Shown here: one piece after another, positions 1-8,473 of the stretch
Numbering within the stretch: position 1 is the first letter of the stretch
How the letters are laid out: every line of letters starts with the position of its first letter
Source: Frateuria terrea
GTDB lineage: Bacteria > Pseudomonadota > Gammaproteobacteria > Xanthomonadales > Rhodanobacteraceae
Reading direction: 5' to 3'
Assembly: GCF_900115705.1 (NCBI RefSeq)
Contig: NZ_FOXL01000002.1
Coordinates: forward strand, 434,001 to 498,000
Length of the DNA: 64,000 nucleotides
Notes under the pieces: model-generated
What the model was told of the DNA's origin: nothing
Databases searched by the model: none
The model's input: the letters and a program-made list of their open reading frames with translations, nothing else
Program-made: the position numbers and the translations under genes

Positions 1-6
1 GCCCGC

Positions 7-447
7 ATGGCCGACACCCGCGGTGACGTTTCGCTGGCCGGCACCTGGACGCTGGTGGCGGCCGACGTGCTGCACCCGGACGGCTCGCGCTCGCACGACT
101 ACGGCGATGCGCCCAAGGGCCTGCTGCTGATCGACCGCATGGGCCACTACTCGCTGCAGATCTTCCGCGCCGACCGCCCGCGCTTCGCCGACAAGGACAA
201 GGCCAAGGCCAGTGCGGCCGAATACCGGGCGGCGGTGATGGGCTCGAGCACCCACTACGGCACCGTCGCGGTCGAGCCGGACCGGCACCAACTGGTGTTC
301 CACATCGAAGGCGCCTCCTTCCCCAACTGGGAAGGCCAGGAGCAAAAGCGCGCCTTCGAACTGCACGGCGACACGCTCAGCTACCGGGTGCCGCCGCGTC
401 CGGACGGCAATGTGCCCCTCTCGGTCTGGCGGCGCATCGGCGGCTGA
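7..447 (+). CDS. Lipocalin-like domain protein, possibly 5'-truncated by the window edge
   Basis: A protein of about 146 residues that fits the small bacterial lipocalin-like family. It opens with an LAGTWTLV-type strand, followed by 'DGSRSHDYGDAPKGLLLIDR' and later SVWRRI, the usual pattern of a short beta-barrel with a conserved N-terminal G-x-W. Known members are uncharacterised; a small hydrophobic ligand is only a family-level guess. The frame stays open upstream to base 1, and related proteins often carry a secretion signal, so the true start may lie before the window and the ATG at 7 may be internal. No ribosome binding site can be judged. It stands alone before a CHMI-type gene on the same strand. 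Confidence 0.72.
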   Translation: MADTRGDVSLAGTWTLVAADVLHPDGSRSHDYGDAPKGLLLIDRMGHYSLQIFRADRPRFADKDKAKASAAEYRAAVMGSSTHYGTVAVEPDRHQLVFHIEGASFPNWEGQEQKRAFELHGDTLSYRVPPRPDGNVPLSVWRRIGG

Positions 448-592
448 GCCACGCGTACCGGCGCCAAGCCGTCAAGGCACCGGTCTGCCGGTATCGCCCC
501 GAGCGGACGGCAGCCTCCCTCGCCGTGCGGCGACCCGGTCCGGTCGCCGCACGACGCAGACCATTCTTCCAGGACCAGGATACGAGGGACAT

Positions 593-937
593 ATGCCCCA
601 CTTCGTGGTTGATTGCTCGCAGGGCATCCTGCGACTGCGCAGTGAGGATGAGGTCCTCGCGCGACTGCACCTGGCCGCCAACGCCACCGGATTGTTCGAG
701 GCGTCCGACATCAAGGTGCGGCTCCATCCTTTCTCGACCTACACGGTCGGCGGGGGAAAGGACGACTTCATCCACGTGTTCTCGTACATCATGCAGGGTC
801 GCACCGTCGAGCAGCGCGCCAGCCTCTCCAGGAGCATCGTCAGCGTGCTGGCCGAGCTGTTCCCGACGGTCCGGCGCATCGCCATGAACGTCGCGGAGTT
901 CGAGCAAGCAACCTACGTCCATCGGGACATGCTGTAG
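593..937 (+). CDS. 5-carboxymethyl-2-hydroxymuconate isomerase-like protein
   Basis: A 114-residue protein of the tautomerase-superfamily CHMI type. It begins Met-Pro-His-Phe, so removal of Met exposes the N-terminal proline that acts as the general base in this superfamily. The TVGGGKDDFIHV segment and the late 'NVAEFEQATYVHRDML' end match CHMI proteins in order and length. The ATG at 593 is chosen because it yields this Pro-1 and has a GAGGG ribosome binding site just upstream. The frame is open further 5' but that stretch has no family resemblance. CHMI acts in homoprotocatechuate breakdown, but no other gene of that route is nearby, so the real substrate is uncertain. Confidence 0.85.
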   Translation: MPHFVVDCSQGILRLRSEDEVLARLHLAANATGLFEASDIKVRLHPFSTYTVGGGKDDFIHVFSYIMQGRTVEQRASLSRSIVSVLAELFPTVRRIAMNVAEFEQATYVHRDML

Positions 938-1038
938 AAATCGGGTGTAAAACAGGTCCGCGCCGCTTCCCCGAGCGCGGCACGCAGGCCTCGCGGCGGG
1001 GCTCGGAACGCGCACTCTGACCCGGGTCTTCTTTGGCC

Positions 1039-1944
1039 ATGATCATCCATCCCGGTTTCATCAAGACGGGGACGACATCGCTGCAGGATTTCCTGTTCTT
1101 CGTCCACCCGCAGATCCACGCGTTCGGCCATCCCCACCGCTCGGCCTCGGATGCCCGAATCTCGCAGGCCCTGCGAAGGATCGAAGGCTTCGATGACGAC
1201 CCGCAGGCGCTCCACCGTTTGCTGGCCACGGCCCTCGCGGCTTGCCCCGGCGATCGGCTACCCGTCCTTTCCGACGAAACGCTCACCGCCGACCCGCACC
1301 TGACCGCCAGCATCGCCCGGCGCCTGCACCAGCATTTCCCCCAGGCCCGGATCCTCTTCACCCTCCGGCGCCAGGACGACATGATCCGCTCGTTCTATGG
1401 CCGCCACGGCAGGGTGCTCTTCAACGTTCCGGCGCCCTACCGCGACAGGCACGTGCGTTTCGAGGCCTGGCTGGAGCACGCCTACCGCAACCGTCCCGCC
1501 GGCGTGCTCGGCGTGGCCGACTACCGGCGCACCATCGACATCTATCGCACGCTGTTCGGTGAGGAGCGCATCGCGATCGTGCTGCTGGAGCAACGGTCGG
1601 CCGATCAGCAGGCTTTCGCCGACCGCCTGTCGGCCATCCTGGGGATCGACGCGGCGACCACGCGACAGTTGCTGGGCGACCAGCGCACGCACGGGCAGGA
1701 GACCGGGCGTTACGTGCTCTACGACCGCTTGCGCAAACGCTTCCCCGCCGCCGGCCGCGTGGCCGCGCACCTGCCGGCCGGGGTGCGCGCCCTCGGCGGC
1801 GGGTTCCTGAAGCGGGGCGACACGCAACGGGTCGAGTTCCCCCCGGGCTGGCCGGAACGGCTGGGCGATCTCTACCGGGAGGGCAACCGGAAGCTTGCAG
1901 AACAATACGGGCTGCCTCTGCGCGAGCACGGGTACGCGGTTTGA
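1039..1944 (+). CDS. Sulfotransferase-family protein
   Basis: A protein of about 301 residues with the PAPS-binding loop near the N-terminus (GFIKTGTTSLQ, residues 6-16). Around residue 110 comes ILFTLRRQDDMIRSFY, matching the 3'-phosphate-binding arginine/serine stretch of sulfotransferases. Such enzymes transfer sulfate from PAPS to a hydroxyl on a small molecule or glycan; the acceptor cannot be read here. The ATG at 1039 lies two codons after an in-frame TTG (1033) and places the P-loop right at the N-terminus, as is usual. No PAPS synthesis genes or glycan biosynthesis genes adjoin it. Confidence 0.8.
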   Translation: MIIHPGFIKTGTTSLQDFLFFVHPQIHAFGHPHRSASDARISQALRRIEGFDDDPQALHRLLATALAACPGDRLPVLSDETLTADPHLTASIARRLHQHFPQARILFTLRRQDDMIRSFYGRHGRVLFNVPAPYRDRHVRFEAWLEHAYRNRPAGVLGVADYRRTIDIYRTLFGEERIAIVLLEQRSADQQAFADRLSAILGIDAATTRQLLGDQRTHGQETGRYVLYDRLRKRFPAAGRVAAHLPAGVRALGGGFLKRGDTQRVEFPPGWPERLGDLYREGNRKLAEQYGLPLREHGYAV

Positions 1945-2073
1945 GGCCGCGGCGTAGCGCATCTGCCGCGGCCTCCACCCTGAAGAAAGTTCCGGGTTGA
2001 TGTCGATCCACGGGCGTCCTGGTCGTCGTACCCGTGAGGCCGCAAGGGCCGAACGTCGACAGGAGAGACCACC

Positions 2074-2889
2074 ATGAGAAGGGCCGTGCTGGAGAGGTTC
2101 GTTTCGATCGCGGAGGGCGGCTTTCCCGGAGCCGTGCGGGGCAACCTGCGGACGAAGGGGGTTGGCCGGCTCGCCGCCCGGCTGACGGCATGCACTGCGG
2201 CCTTGCTTGCCGTCACCGGCGCCGTCGCCGCTCCTGCCGTTCCCTATCCGCGCATGGCCACGGTCGATGCCTATCTCATGGACCGCGCCCAGGAAATCGC
2301 CCTGGCCCGAAGCGCCGCTCCCGAATCCATCTCCAAGGATGCGACCGTGCTTGTCCTGACCCGCACCGGCTATGAAACGGCCGCCACGGGCACCAACGGG
2401 TTCGTCTGCTGGGTCGCGCGCAGTTTCAGCGGCGCTCCGGACTGGGTCGAGCGATGGAACCCGAAGGTCCGCGCCGCCGCATGCGAAAACCCGCAGGCCG
2501 CCCGCACCGTCACTGCGATCGCCACGCTTCGCACCGCGATGACCCTGGCCGGCCGCACCGACGCCGAGGTTGCCGACCGCGTCCGGGCCGCCCTGCGCAG
2601 CAAGGAGATCCCGCCGCTGGCGGCAGGCGCCATGTGCTACATGATGTCGAAGTCCTCCTATCTGTCGGACGACGGCGGCCATGACATGGCGCACCTCATG
2701 TTCTATATCCCGTCCAGGGATGGCGCCAGTTGGGGCGCCAACGCACCCGGCTCGCCGGTGCTCGGCGGCAACTACTGGTTCTACACGGCCGAGCACCAAG
2801 CCGAGGCGGCCGCCCTGCCGCCGCTTTCGGTCCTGCTGGTCGGCGTCCCCACCTGGTCCGATGGCACGCCTGCCATCCATCCGATGTAG
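2074..2889 (+). CDS. Secreted protein of unknown function
   Basis: I do not recognise a family. The 271-residue product has a long, basic N-region and a hydrophobic stretch (about residues 36-52, ending in AVAAP), suggesting secretion with a late cleavage site. A start further downstream cannot be excluded, but an AGGAGAG ribosome binding site sits 6-8 bases before the ATG at 2074 and supports this one. The mature part has several cysteines, the stretch 'MCYMMSKSSYLSDDGGHDMA' and a GGNYWFYTAEHQ segment. It is likely single-domain and periplasmic. The next gene, an AraC/GyrI regulator, lies about 140 bases downstream on the same strand. Confidence 0.75.
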   Translation: MRRAVLERFVSIAEGGFPGAVRGNLRTKGVGRLAARLTACTAALLAVTGAVAAPAVPYPRMATVDAYLMDRAQEIALARSAAPESISKDATVLVLTRTGYETAATGTNGFVCWVARSFSGAPDWVERWNPKVRAAACENPQAARTVTAIATLRTAMTLAGRTDAEVADRVRAALRSKEIPPLAAGAMCYMMSKSSYLSDDGGHDMAHLMFYIPSRDGASWGANAPGSPVLGGNYWFYTAEHQAEAAALPPLSVLLVGVPTWSDGTPAIHPM

Positions 2890-3026
2890 GCGGCTCGGCC
2901 AAGGCGGGTCGCTGGCTGCCCGGTGCCGGGTGTGCTGGCGCTGTCGGCAGCAGCGGAAAGCGCAAGATCGGTCGAGCGCGCGGCGGCACCAGGAGGTCAA
3001 ATGGCGTCGCCACGACGGAAGGAACG

Positions 3027-3911
3027 ATGAAGGCGGCGCTTGAGAACTACAACGTCCGGATGCAGCGGGTGCTGGACTACATCGACCGCAACCTGGACGG
3101 CGACCTGCACCTGGACAGCTTGAGCCGCGTCGCCGCCTTTTCGAAGTTCCATTTCCACCGGCAATTCGCGGCGACCTTCGGGTTGTCCGTGCATCGCTAC
3201 GTCCAGCTGGCCCGCATGAGGCAGGCTTCGGGCCGGCTGGCCTGCGGTGATGCCCGGAGCGTCACCGAGATCGCGATGGATGCCGGCTACGGGACACCGG
3301 ATGCCTTTGCCCGCGCCTACCGGCGACGGCTGGGGCAGTCGCCTTCGTCGTTCCGGAGCGCGCCCGACTGGGCGCCGTGGCTTGCGGCCTTCGGGCCCCT
3401 GGACAACGCGAGGAGCAAGCTCATGCAGATCATCTTTGACCCACACGATGTCACGATCCGCGACGTGGCCCCGACGCCCGTCGCGGTCGTCGAGCACCGC
3501 GGCGACCGGGCCACCTTCGGCGCCAGCCGCGAGCGGTTCCTCGCCTGGCGCAAGACCGCCGGCCTGTCGCCGGAGACCAGCCCGACCTTCATGGTCTTTC
3601 GTTCCGAGCGGTGCCCCGACAACCCGGACGACTACCGGGTGGACCTGTGTGTCGGGACCGACCAGCCCGTCGGGGAAAACCCGATGCAGGTGAAGCCCGG
3701 CCTGATCCCGGGCGGGCGCTGCGCGGTGCTGCGCTACCCCGGCAATACCCACAACCTCGAACCGGCCGCGCTCTTCCTTTACCGCGACTGGCTACCGGCC
3801 AGCGGCGAAGAGGCCGGCGACTTCCCGATCTATGGCAGACGCCGCCTCTCGCGCATTGCGGAAGTGCCGGCACACGAGGTCGTCGTGGAACTTTTCCTTC
3901 CGCTGAAATAG
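3027..3911 (+). CDS. AraC-family regulator with GyrI-like effector domain
   Basis: A 294-residue regulator. Residues about 8-105 form the AraC double helix-turn-helix (FSKFHFHRQFAATFGLSVHRY, then AMDAGYGTPDAFARAYRRRLG). Residues about 130-294 form the GyrI-like/bacterial activator ligand domain (PTPVAVVEHRGDRATFGASRE through EVVVELFLPLK). This HTH-first order is that of the Rob/SoxS-GyrI hybrids, which sense small hydrophobic compounds. The ATG at 3027 has a GGAAGGA ribosome binding site; the longer open frame upstream has no family resemblance. Its likely target is not visible, though the membrane-anchored hydrolase at 4029 follows on the same strand. Confidence 0.9.
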   Translation: MKAALENYNVRMQRVLDYIDRNLDGDLHLDSLSRVAAFSKFHFHRQFAATFGLSVHRYVQLARMRQASGRLACGDARSVTEIAMDAGYGTPDAFARAYRRRLGQSPSSFRSAPDWAPWLAAFGPLDNARSKLMQIIFDPHDVTIRDVAPTPVAVVEHRGDRATFGASRERFLAWRKTAGLSPETSPTFMVFRSERCPDNPDDYRVDLCVGTDQPVGENPMQVKPGLIPGGRCAVLRYPGNTHNLEPAALFLYRDWLPASGEEAGDFPIYGRRRLSRIAEVPAHEVVVELFLPLK

Positions 3912-4028
3912 CGCCTTCGGAAATCCTGGCGGCGGATACGGCCGTCCGCCAGGCCGTCGATGAAATCGCCTGTCAGACCGACCCGGCCGATCGGGTAGCA
4001 TTCCGGCTTCTCCCCGGGCAGCCATTCC

Positions 4029-5357
4029 ATGCGACGTCCTCACCAATCGCGCCGGAAGGCGCGGCTCGTCCTGGCCATCCTTGTCGCTGCTTGCGTGGTC
4101 GCGGGCCTCTGGGGATACGGACGATGGCGCCAGGCCAGCATCCCGCCCCTTGACCGCCTTGCGCTGGACGCGGCCTACCCGCAGATGCCCGCGGATGCCC
4201 ATCACCGCTACGTCAACCTGCCGGTCGACTACGCCGACGAAAGCCGCGGACGCTATCGCGCGTTCTATGTGCTCAGTCCGCACTTCGATCCCAACGGCCC
4301 GGTCGTTTTCTTTCTTACGGATGGCCAGATGGAACTGGTCGGGCCGAACCCGGACTTCTCCTTCTTCGATGAGCAGCTTCCGGGGCTTTCCTATGTGCTG
4401 ATCGGTCACCGCGGCCACGACCCCACGCTCTTTCCCGAGGTCTATCCCGGCGGCAAGCTGGACCTGCGACGGGCCATGAACCTATACGGTTCCTGGCAGC
4501 GCGTGGAGGACATCGAGCGCGTACGGCAGGACATGGTGGCGGCGAAACTGCTGCCGCCGGATGGCCGCATCATGATCTTCGGCGCCTCGGGCGCGGGCGT
4601 ACTTGCCCAGCAGTACCTCCAGCGCTACGGCCAGCATGTGATACGCACCCTGCTGGTGTCGACGGGCGCGCCGGACCTGGCACGCGGGCACGGATGGACA
4701 TACGCGCGCCATCTCGCGGAACTGGATCCGCAAGCGGCGGCCTCCCTGGCGCAAATCGCCCGGCGAGGGCACGGCGAGCCGCCCGGGCTGGCCTACATGA
4801 CTTTCCAGCTTGGGCGAGAAGGGCGGTCAGGCCTGGCGAAGATCGACGAGGTACTGCATGCCGAACTGCGTCACAACCCCTTGCCGTACGCCTGGAACGC
4901 GTTGAATCCGCGCCTGAACTGGAGGCTCATCCGCACGTTGCTGGGCCTGCCCGCTGCCGACGCGGTCAGGGTCCGGATGTACGAGCTGCTGGGCGCAGAC
5001 CTGCAGAACCCGGCGATCGCGCACAGCGAGGACCTGCCCCTCTACGTGTGGTCGTCGCGCATCCTCAGCGATTACCTGGACGCGCACGTTCCCCTGCCTG
5101 ATCTGCGGCTGGATCGCAGCCGCTACGACGGCGAGGTGCTGGTGATCTCGGGAAAGGACGATGTCGTGTTCTCTCCCGCGATCGGCCAGGCCATCGCAGC
5201 GGCTTATCCCAAAGGCCGGTGGCTGGTGATCCCCGGGGGGCACAGGCTGGAGCGGGATCCCGGGTACCAGCACGCCGTACGGCGCGCGTTCTTCCTGCAC
5301 GGGCTGCAGGCACGCGACACCGCCGCGCTCCTGGACTCGCCACCGTCTGCGAATTGA
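4029..5357 (+). CDS. Membrane-anchored alpha/beta hydrolase
   Basis: A 442-residue protein. A basic N-terminus precedes one hydrophobic helix (residues about 11-28), consistent with an inner-membrane anchor or uncleaved signal, and the rest should be periplasmic. The alpha/beta hydrolase core shows a nucleophile elbow GASGAG (about residue 185), a late acid in VISGKDDVVFSP and a C-terminal GGHRLERDP that supplies the histidine. The cap region is large, giving a size above that of simple esterases. Substrate is unknown. It lies about 117 bases after the AraC/GyrI gene. A broken soxR gene on the opposite strand ends against its 3' end. Confidence 0.82.
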   Translation: MRRPHQSRRKARLVLAILVAACVVAGLWGYGRWRQASIPPLDRLALDAAYPQMPADAHHRYVNLPVDYADESRGRYRAFYVLSPHFDPNGPVVFFLTDGQMELVGPNPDFSFFDEQLPGLSYVLIGHRGHDPTLFPEVYPGGKLDLRRAMNLYGSWQRVEDIERVRQDMVAAKLLPPDGRIMIFGASGAGVLAQQYLQRYGQHVIRTLLVSTGAPDLARGHGWTYARHLAELDPQAAASLAQIARRGHGEPPGLAYMTFQLGREGRSGLAKIDEVLHAELRHNPLPYAWNALNPRLNWRLIRTLLGLPAADAVRVRMYELLGADLQNPAIAHSEDLPLYVWSSRILSDYLDAHVPLPDLRLDRSRYDGEVLVISGKDDVVFSPAIGQAIAAAYPKGRWLVIPGGHRLERDPGYQHAVRRAFFLHGLQARDTAALLDSPPSAN

Positions 5358-5382
5358 CCCGGCCAGCAGGGCCGGCCAAAAC

Positions 5383-5545
5383 GACGGGAGCCCACAGAAG
5401 GCGCGCCGCACCGCTTCCAGCGGCACACCCGCCAGCTGGGCGAGCTGGATCACGCAAGCCGGCGCAGCGCGCCACCGCGCAACGCCGCCGGTTCCAGGCC
5501 GTGCGCAAGCTGCGGACCAGGCCCTTCCGTTTCGCAGAAGTGCAT
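5383..5545 (-). pseudogene. soxR: Remnant of a SoxR-type MerR regulator
   Basis: On the minus strand, conceptual translation with two frameshifts gives HFCETEG, then KGLVRSLRTAWNRRR, then in another frame 'VIQLAQLAGVPLEAVRRAFC' followed by GLP. This tracks SoxR order: HFYE.KGLI.S.R..GNQRR, then I..AQRIGIPL..I..AF..LP. The match covers the end of the DNA-binding domain and the start of the dimerisation helix. The C-terminal part carrying the [2Fe-2S] cysteines is absent, and the frame runs into the 3' end of the converging hydrolase gene. The copy is therefore non-functional. The rest of this intergenic stretch (5546-5847) shows nothing I can support. Confidence 0.6.
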
Positions 5546-5847
5546 GGCGGCACCCCCGCTGCAATCGGCTGAGGTGGAGGCCGTCGCTCCGGCATCGTGC
5601 GGGTCGAATCGTGCCGGTCGATCGCGAGACCTTGCTGGTCACGGGCGGGGCGGTGAGGCGGTTGGGGATGACCGCCTCATGCGTGCACGGGCGTGTGTGC
5701 CGCGTTGGCCGCCCCCCGGAAAATGCACCCGCCCTCCTTTTTAGATCCCTCTCCGGCCAGCGCCCGCGTTGTCGGGGGGAGCCGCCAACGAAACGGAAAG
5801 CGCACGGAGGCCAACGCGTTCAAGCGGACCTGACGTTGCCGTCCCAC

Positions 5848-6354
5848 CTACTTCCGCATGCGCACCATCGCGACCCGCAGATCACCCGTCTGGATCGACG
5901 CCACGCGCTGCGCGGACGCGCCGGCCGTTGCCCGGGCCGCCATCTGGCAACGCTGGCCTTCCGAAGGCATGGCCCGCTTGCAGTACACGTTGACGATGGC
6001 CACCGTCTCGTTGTCGGCATTGACCAGCTGGAACTGTCGCGCCACGCCCGGGGCGGATGAGTTGTCGATGGCCACGGAAACCACCGGCTGCTGGGCGAGG
6101 CCCTGCATGCGCAGGGATTCCAGTTGGTCGGCCGCGCGCTGTGCCTTCATGTACTGCCTGTGGGTATGGCCGACAAGCGCCTGGAACTGATAGCCCGCGT
6201 CCAGCTGGGTGACATAGGTTTCATAGGCCGCACGTTCGCCGGTGACGACGACGTTTTGAAGCTGGGTGGTCTGCGTCTGGTCCTGGGCGAGGGCGACGCC
6301 GCCGATGCTGGCGAGACCGAGTGCGGTGGTCGTGGCAAGGATGAGCTTTTTCAC
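5848..6354 (-). CDS. Small secreted protein with a TonB-box-like N-terminus, unknown function
   Basis: A 168-residue product with a clear signal peptide (MKKLILATTTALGLASIGGVALAQ). The first mature residues contain LQNVVVTGERA, which looks like the start of the plug domain of TonB-dependent receptors in this bacterial group, but no plug or barrel follows. The rest is a soluble stretch with two cysteines (VYCKRAM and GQRCQM) and a basic C-terminus. I do not recognise a family. It is transcribed towards the soxR relic and is divergent from the winged-helix/TPR regulator at 6608. It may be a small periplasmic protein whose N-terminus was borrowed from a receptor gene, or the likeness may be chance. 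Confidence 0.72.
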   Translation of the reverse strand: MKKLILATTTALGLASIGGVALAQDQTQTTQLQNVVVTGERAAYETYVTQLDAGYQFQALVGHTHRQYMKAQRAADQLESLRMQGLAQQPVVSVAIDNSSAPGVARQFQLVNADNETVAIVNVYCKRAMPSEGQRCQMAARATAGASAQRVASIQTGDLRVAMVRMRK

Positions 6355-6607
6355 AGGGGCCTCCAGACGGACGCCAATGTCCGTGGGGCGATCGTGGACT
6401 TGAGCCCCGGCAAGTGCTTGAGGGAAACCTGCGGGATGTGCGTGGATTCGATGAGGTTTTCATGGATGCGCCGGCTGGATGGAAAGGCCCGCAGCGCCCG
6501 GAACCGGACACAACGTCACATGCTCGTTCCAGGCCGGCTTTCTCCTCGCTCCGGGGTCACGCTTTCACAACACCCGCCAACACCCACCGCTGGGATAATC
6601 CCCGCCC

Positions 6608-8296
6608 GTGGCCCCACCAACGACCAGCCCGCGAGTGGACTACGCGTTCGGCGACATCCGCGTCGAGCCGACGGCCCACCGCGTGCTGCGCAACGGACAC
6701 GAGCTCGACCTGGAACCGAAGGCCTACGCCGTGCTGCTGCAGTTCCTCACCCGTCCGGGCGAGCTGATCCAGCACGACGACCTGCTGGAACGGGTGTGGG
6801 GGCACAAGTACGTCACCGCGGCCACGCTGAGCCGGGTCATCTCGCAGTTGCGGCAGAAGCTCGGCGACGAGGCGGCCGAGCCGCACTACATCCAGACCGT
6901 GCACGGCCTGGGCTATCGGCTGATCGCCAGCGTCGCGGCCGGGCCCACGCCCGACGCCGCCGTCGCCAAGGTCGACACGACCGCCGCGCCGCCCCGCCTT
7001 CCGGACCGCGACAGGCACAGCATTGCCGTGCTGCCGTTCGTCAACATGAGCGGCGAGCTGGAGAACGAGTACTTCAGCGATGGCATCGCCGAGGAGATCC
7101 TGAGCCTGCTGACCAAGCTGCCGCAGCTGAAAGTCTCCTCGCGCACCTCCTCGTTCTTCTTCAAGGGCAAGGGGGCCGACCTGCAGATGATCGCGGCCAA
7201 GCTGGACGTCGGCACCGTGCTGGAAGGCAGCGTGCGCCGCGCGGGCAACCGCGTGCGCATCGCCGTGCAGCTGATCGACGTGGCGTCCGACGCCAACCTG
7301 TGGGCGGAAACCTACGACCGCGAACTGCGTGACGTGTTCGCCATCCAGGACGACATCGCCCAGAGCATCGTCGATGCGCTTAAGGTGACCCTGTCGCCGA
7401 AGGAACGCCGCGCGATCCAGTACGTCGCCACGGCCGACGTTCAGGCCTATGACGACTATCTGCGCGGGCGCAGGTATTTCTATGCGTGGAACCGGCGCGA
7501 TTCGCTGCGCGCCATCGCCATGTACGAGCGCGCCATCGCCCGCGACCCGAAATACGCCGCCGCCTGGGCTGGCCTGTCCGATGCGTATGTCATGCGCCAT
7601 CGCTTCCTGGATGCCAATCCCGAGCATGTCGCCCGCGCCATGGAGGCCAGCGAGCGGGCCCTGCAGATGGACCCGGATTCGGCCGAGGCGCACGCCTCGC
7701 GCGGTCTGGCGCTGTATGTCAGCAAGCGGTTCAAGCAGGCCGAGCGGGAGTTCGAGACGGCCATGATGCTCAACCCGAACCTGCTCGAAGCGTATTTCCT
7801 GTACGGCATGATCTGCAGCTCGCTGGGCCATTTCCAGAAAGCAGCCTGGCTGTATCTGCGCGCCGCCGAAGTCAGTCCGGCCGACTACCTGCCGCTGGTC
7901 TACCTGAGCCAGGCCTACAGCGAGATGGGCCGCAAGGAGGACGAGCGCAAGTCTCGCCATCGCGCGATCGAGCTGATCGAGCGCGCCCTCAGCGTGAATC
8001 CCGACGACGCCCGCGCCCGCTACATGGGTGCCGCGAACTTCGCGGCTATGGGGGACAGGAACAAGGCGGTCGAATGGGCGAACCTTGCCCTGCGGTCGAG
8101 CGAGGACGAGCCAATGGTGTACTACAACGCCGCCTGCACGTTTGCGGTACTGGGCGAACACGACCGGGCCGTCGACCTGCTCGAGCGCGCGGTGCAGCTC
8201 GGCTGGGGCGACCGCGCCTGGATGGCGAACGACAGCGACCTCGCCTCGCTGCGGGACAAGCCGCGGTTCCAGGAATTGTTGAGCAGCCTGAACTGA
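6608..8296 (+). CDS. Winged-helix regulator with TolB-like and TPR regions, no transmembrane helix
   Basis: A 562-residue regulator starting at a GTG. Residues about 10-105 form an OmpR/CadC-type winged helix (YAFGDIRVEPTAHRVLRNG to YIQTVHGLGYRL). A linker is followed by a TolB/FlgO-like segment beginning SIAVLPFVNMS (about residue 138), with YFSDGIAEEIL and VLEGSVRRAGNRVRI. The remainder is TPR helices (AIAMYERAIARDPKYAAAWAGL and later repeats), ending WGDRAWMANDSDL. CadC-type proteins usually carry a membrane helix between the winged helix and the sensor; none is visible here, so this member is probably cytosolic. Its targets are not obvious. Scraps of the same gene type recur at four places downstream. 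Confidence 0.88.
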   Translation: MAPPTTSPRVDYAFGDIRVEPTAHRVLRNGHELDLEPKAYAVLLQFLTRPGELIQHDDLLERVWGHKYVTAATLSRVISQLRQKLGDEAAEPHYIQTVHGLGYRLIASVAAGPTPDAAVAKVDTTAAPPRLPDRDRHSIAVLPFVNMSGELENEYFSDGIAEEILSLLTKLPQLKVSSRTSSFFFKGKGADLQMIAAKLDVGTVLEGSVRRAGNRVRIAVQLIDVASDANLWAETYDRELRDVFAIQDDIAQSIVDALKVTLSPKERRAIQYVATADVQAYDDYLRGRRYFYAWNRRDSLRAIAMYERAIARDPKYAAAWAGLSDAYVMRHRFLDANPEHVARAMEASERALQMDPDSAEAHASRGLALYVSKRFKQAEREFETAMMLNPNLLEAYFLYGMICSSLGHFQKAAWLYLRAAEVSPADYLPLVYLSQAYSEMGRKEDERKSRHRAIELIERALSVNPDDARARYMGAANFAAMGDRNKAVEWANLALRSSEDEPMVYYNAACTFAVLGEHDRAVDLLERAVQLGWGDRAWMANDSDLASLRDKPRFQELLSSLN

Positions 8297-8473
8297 GGCG
8301 CGTGAGCGCCGACAAGCTCACCAGGGGCTGCCAATGGAGCTGCCCACCCTGCCCGGGCTATCGCGGAAATGCGCAGTCGAAGCAGGTGACTTTGCCCGGC
8401 TTCTCGCTGCCTGATTGACGTTGCCCCGTGCGGACCTTAGCGTCGCCCTATCTTGGGCTGATCGGGAACATGC

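Noticed and set aside
1258-3000. Long minus-strand open frame of 580 codons opposite the sulfotransferase and the secreted protein
   Set aside because: It is rich in Arg, Gly and Pro with no family resemblance and lies opposite genes with clear motifs; such antisense frames are common in GC-rich DNA.
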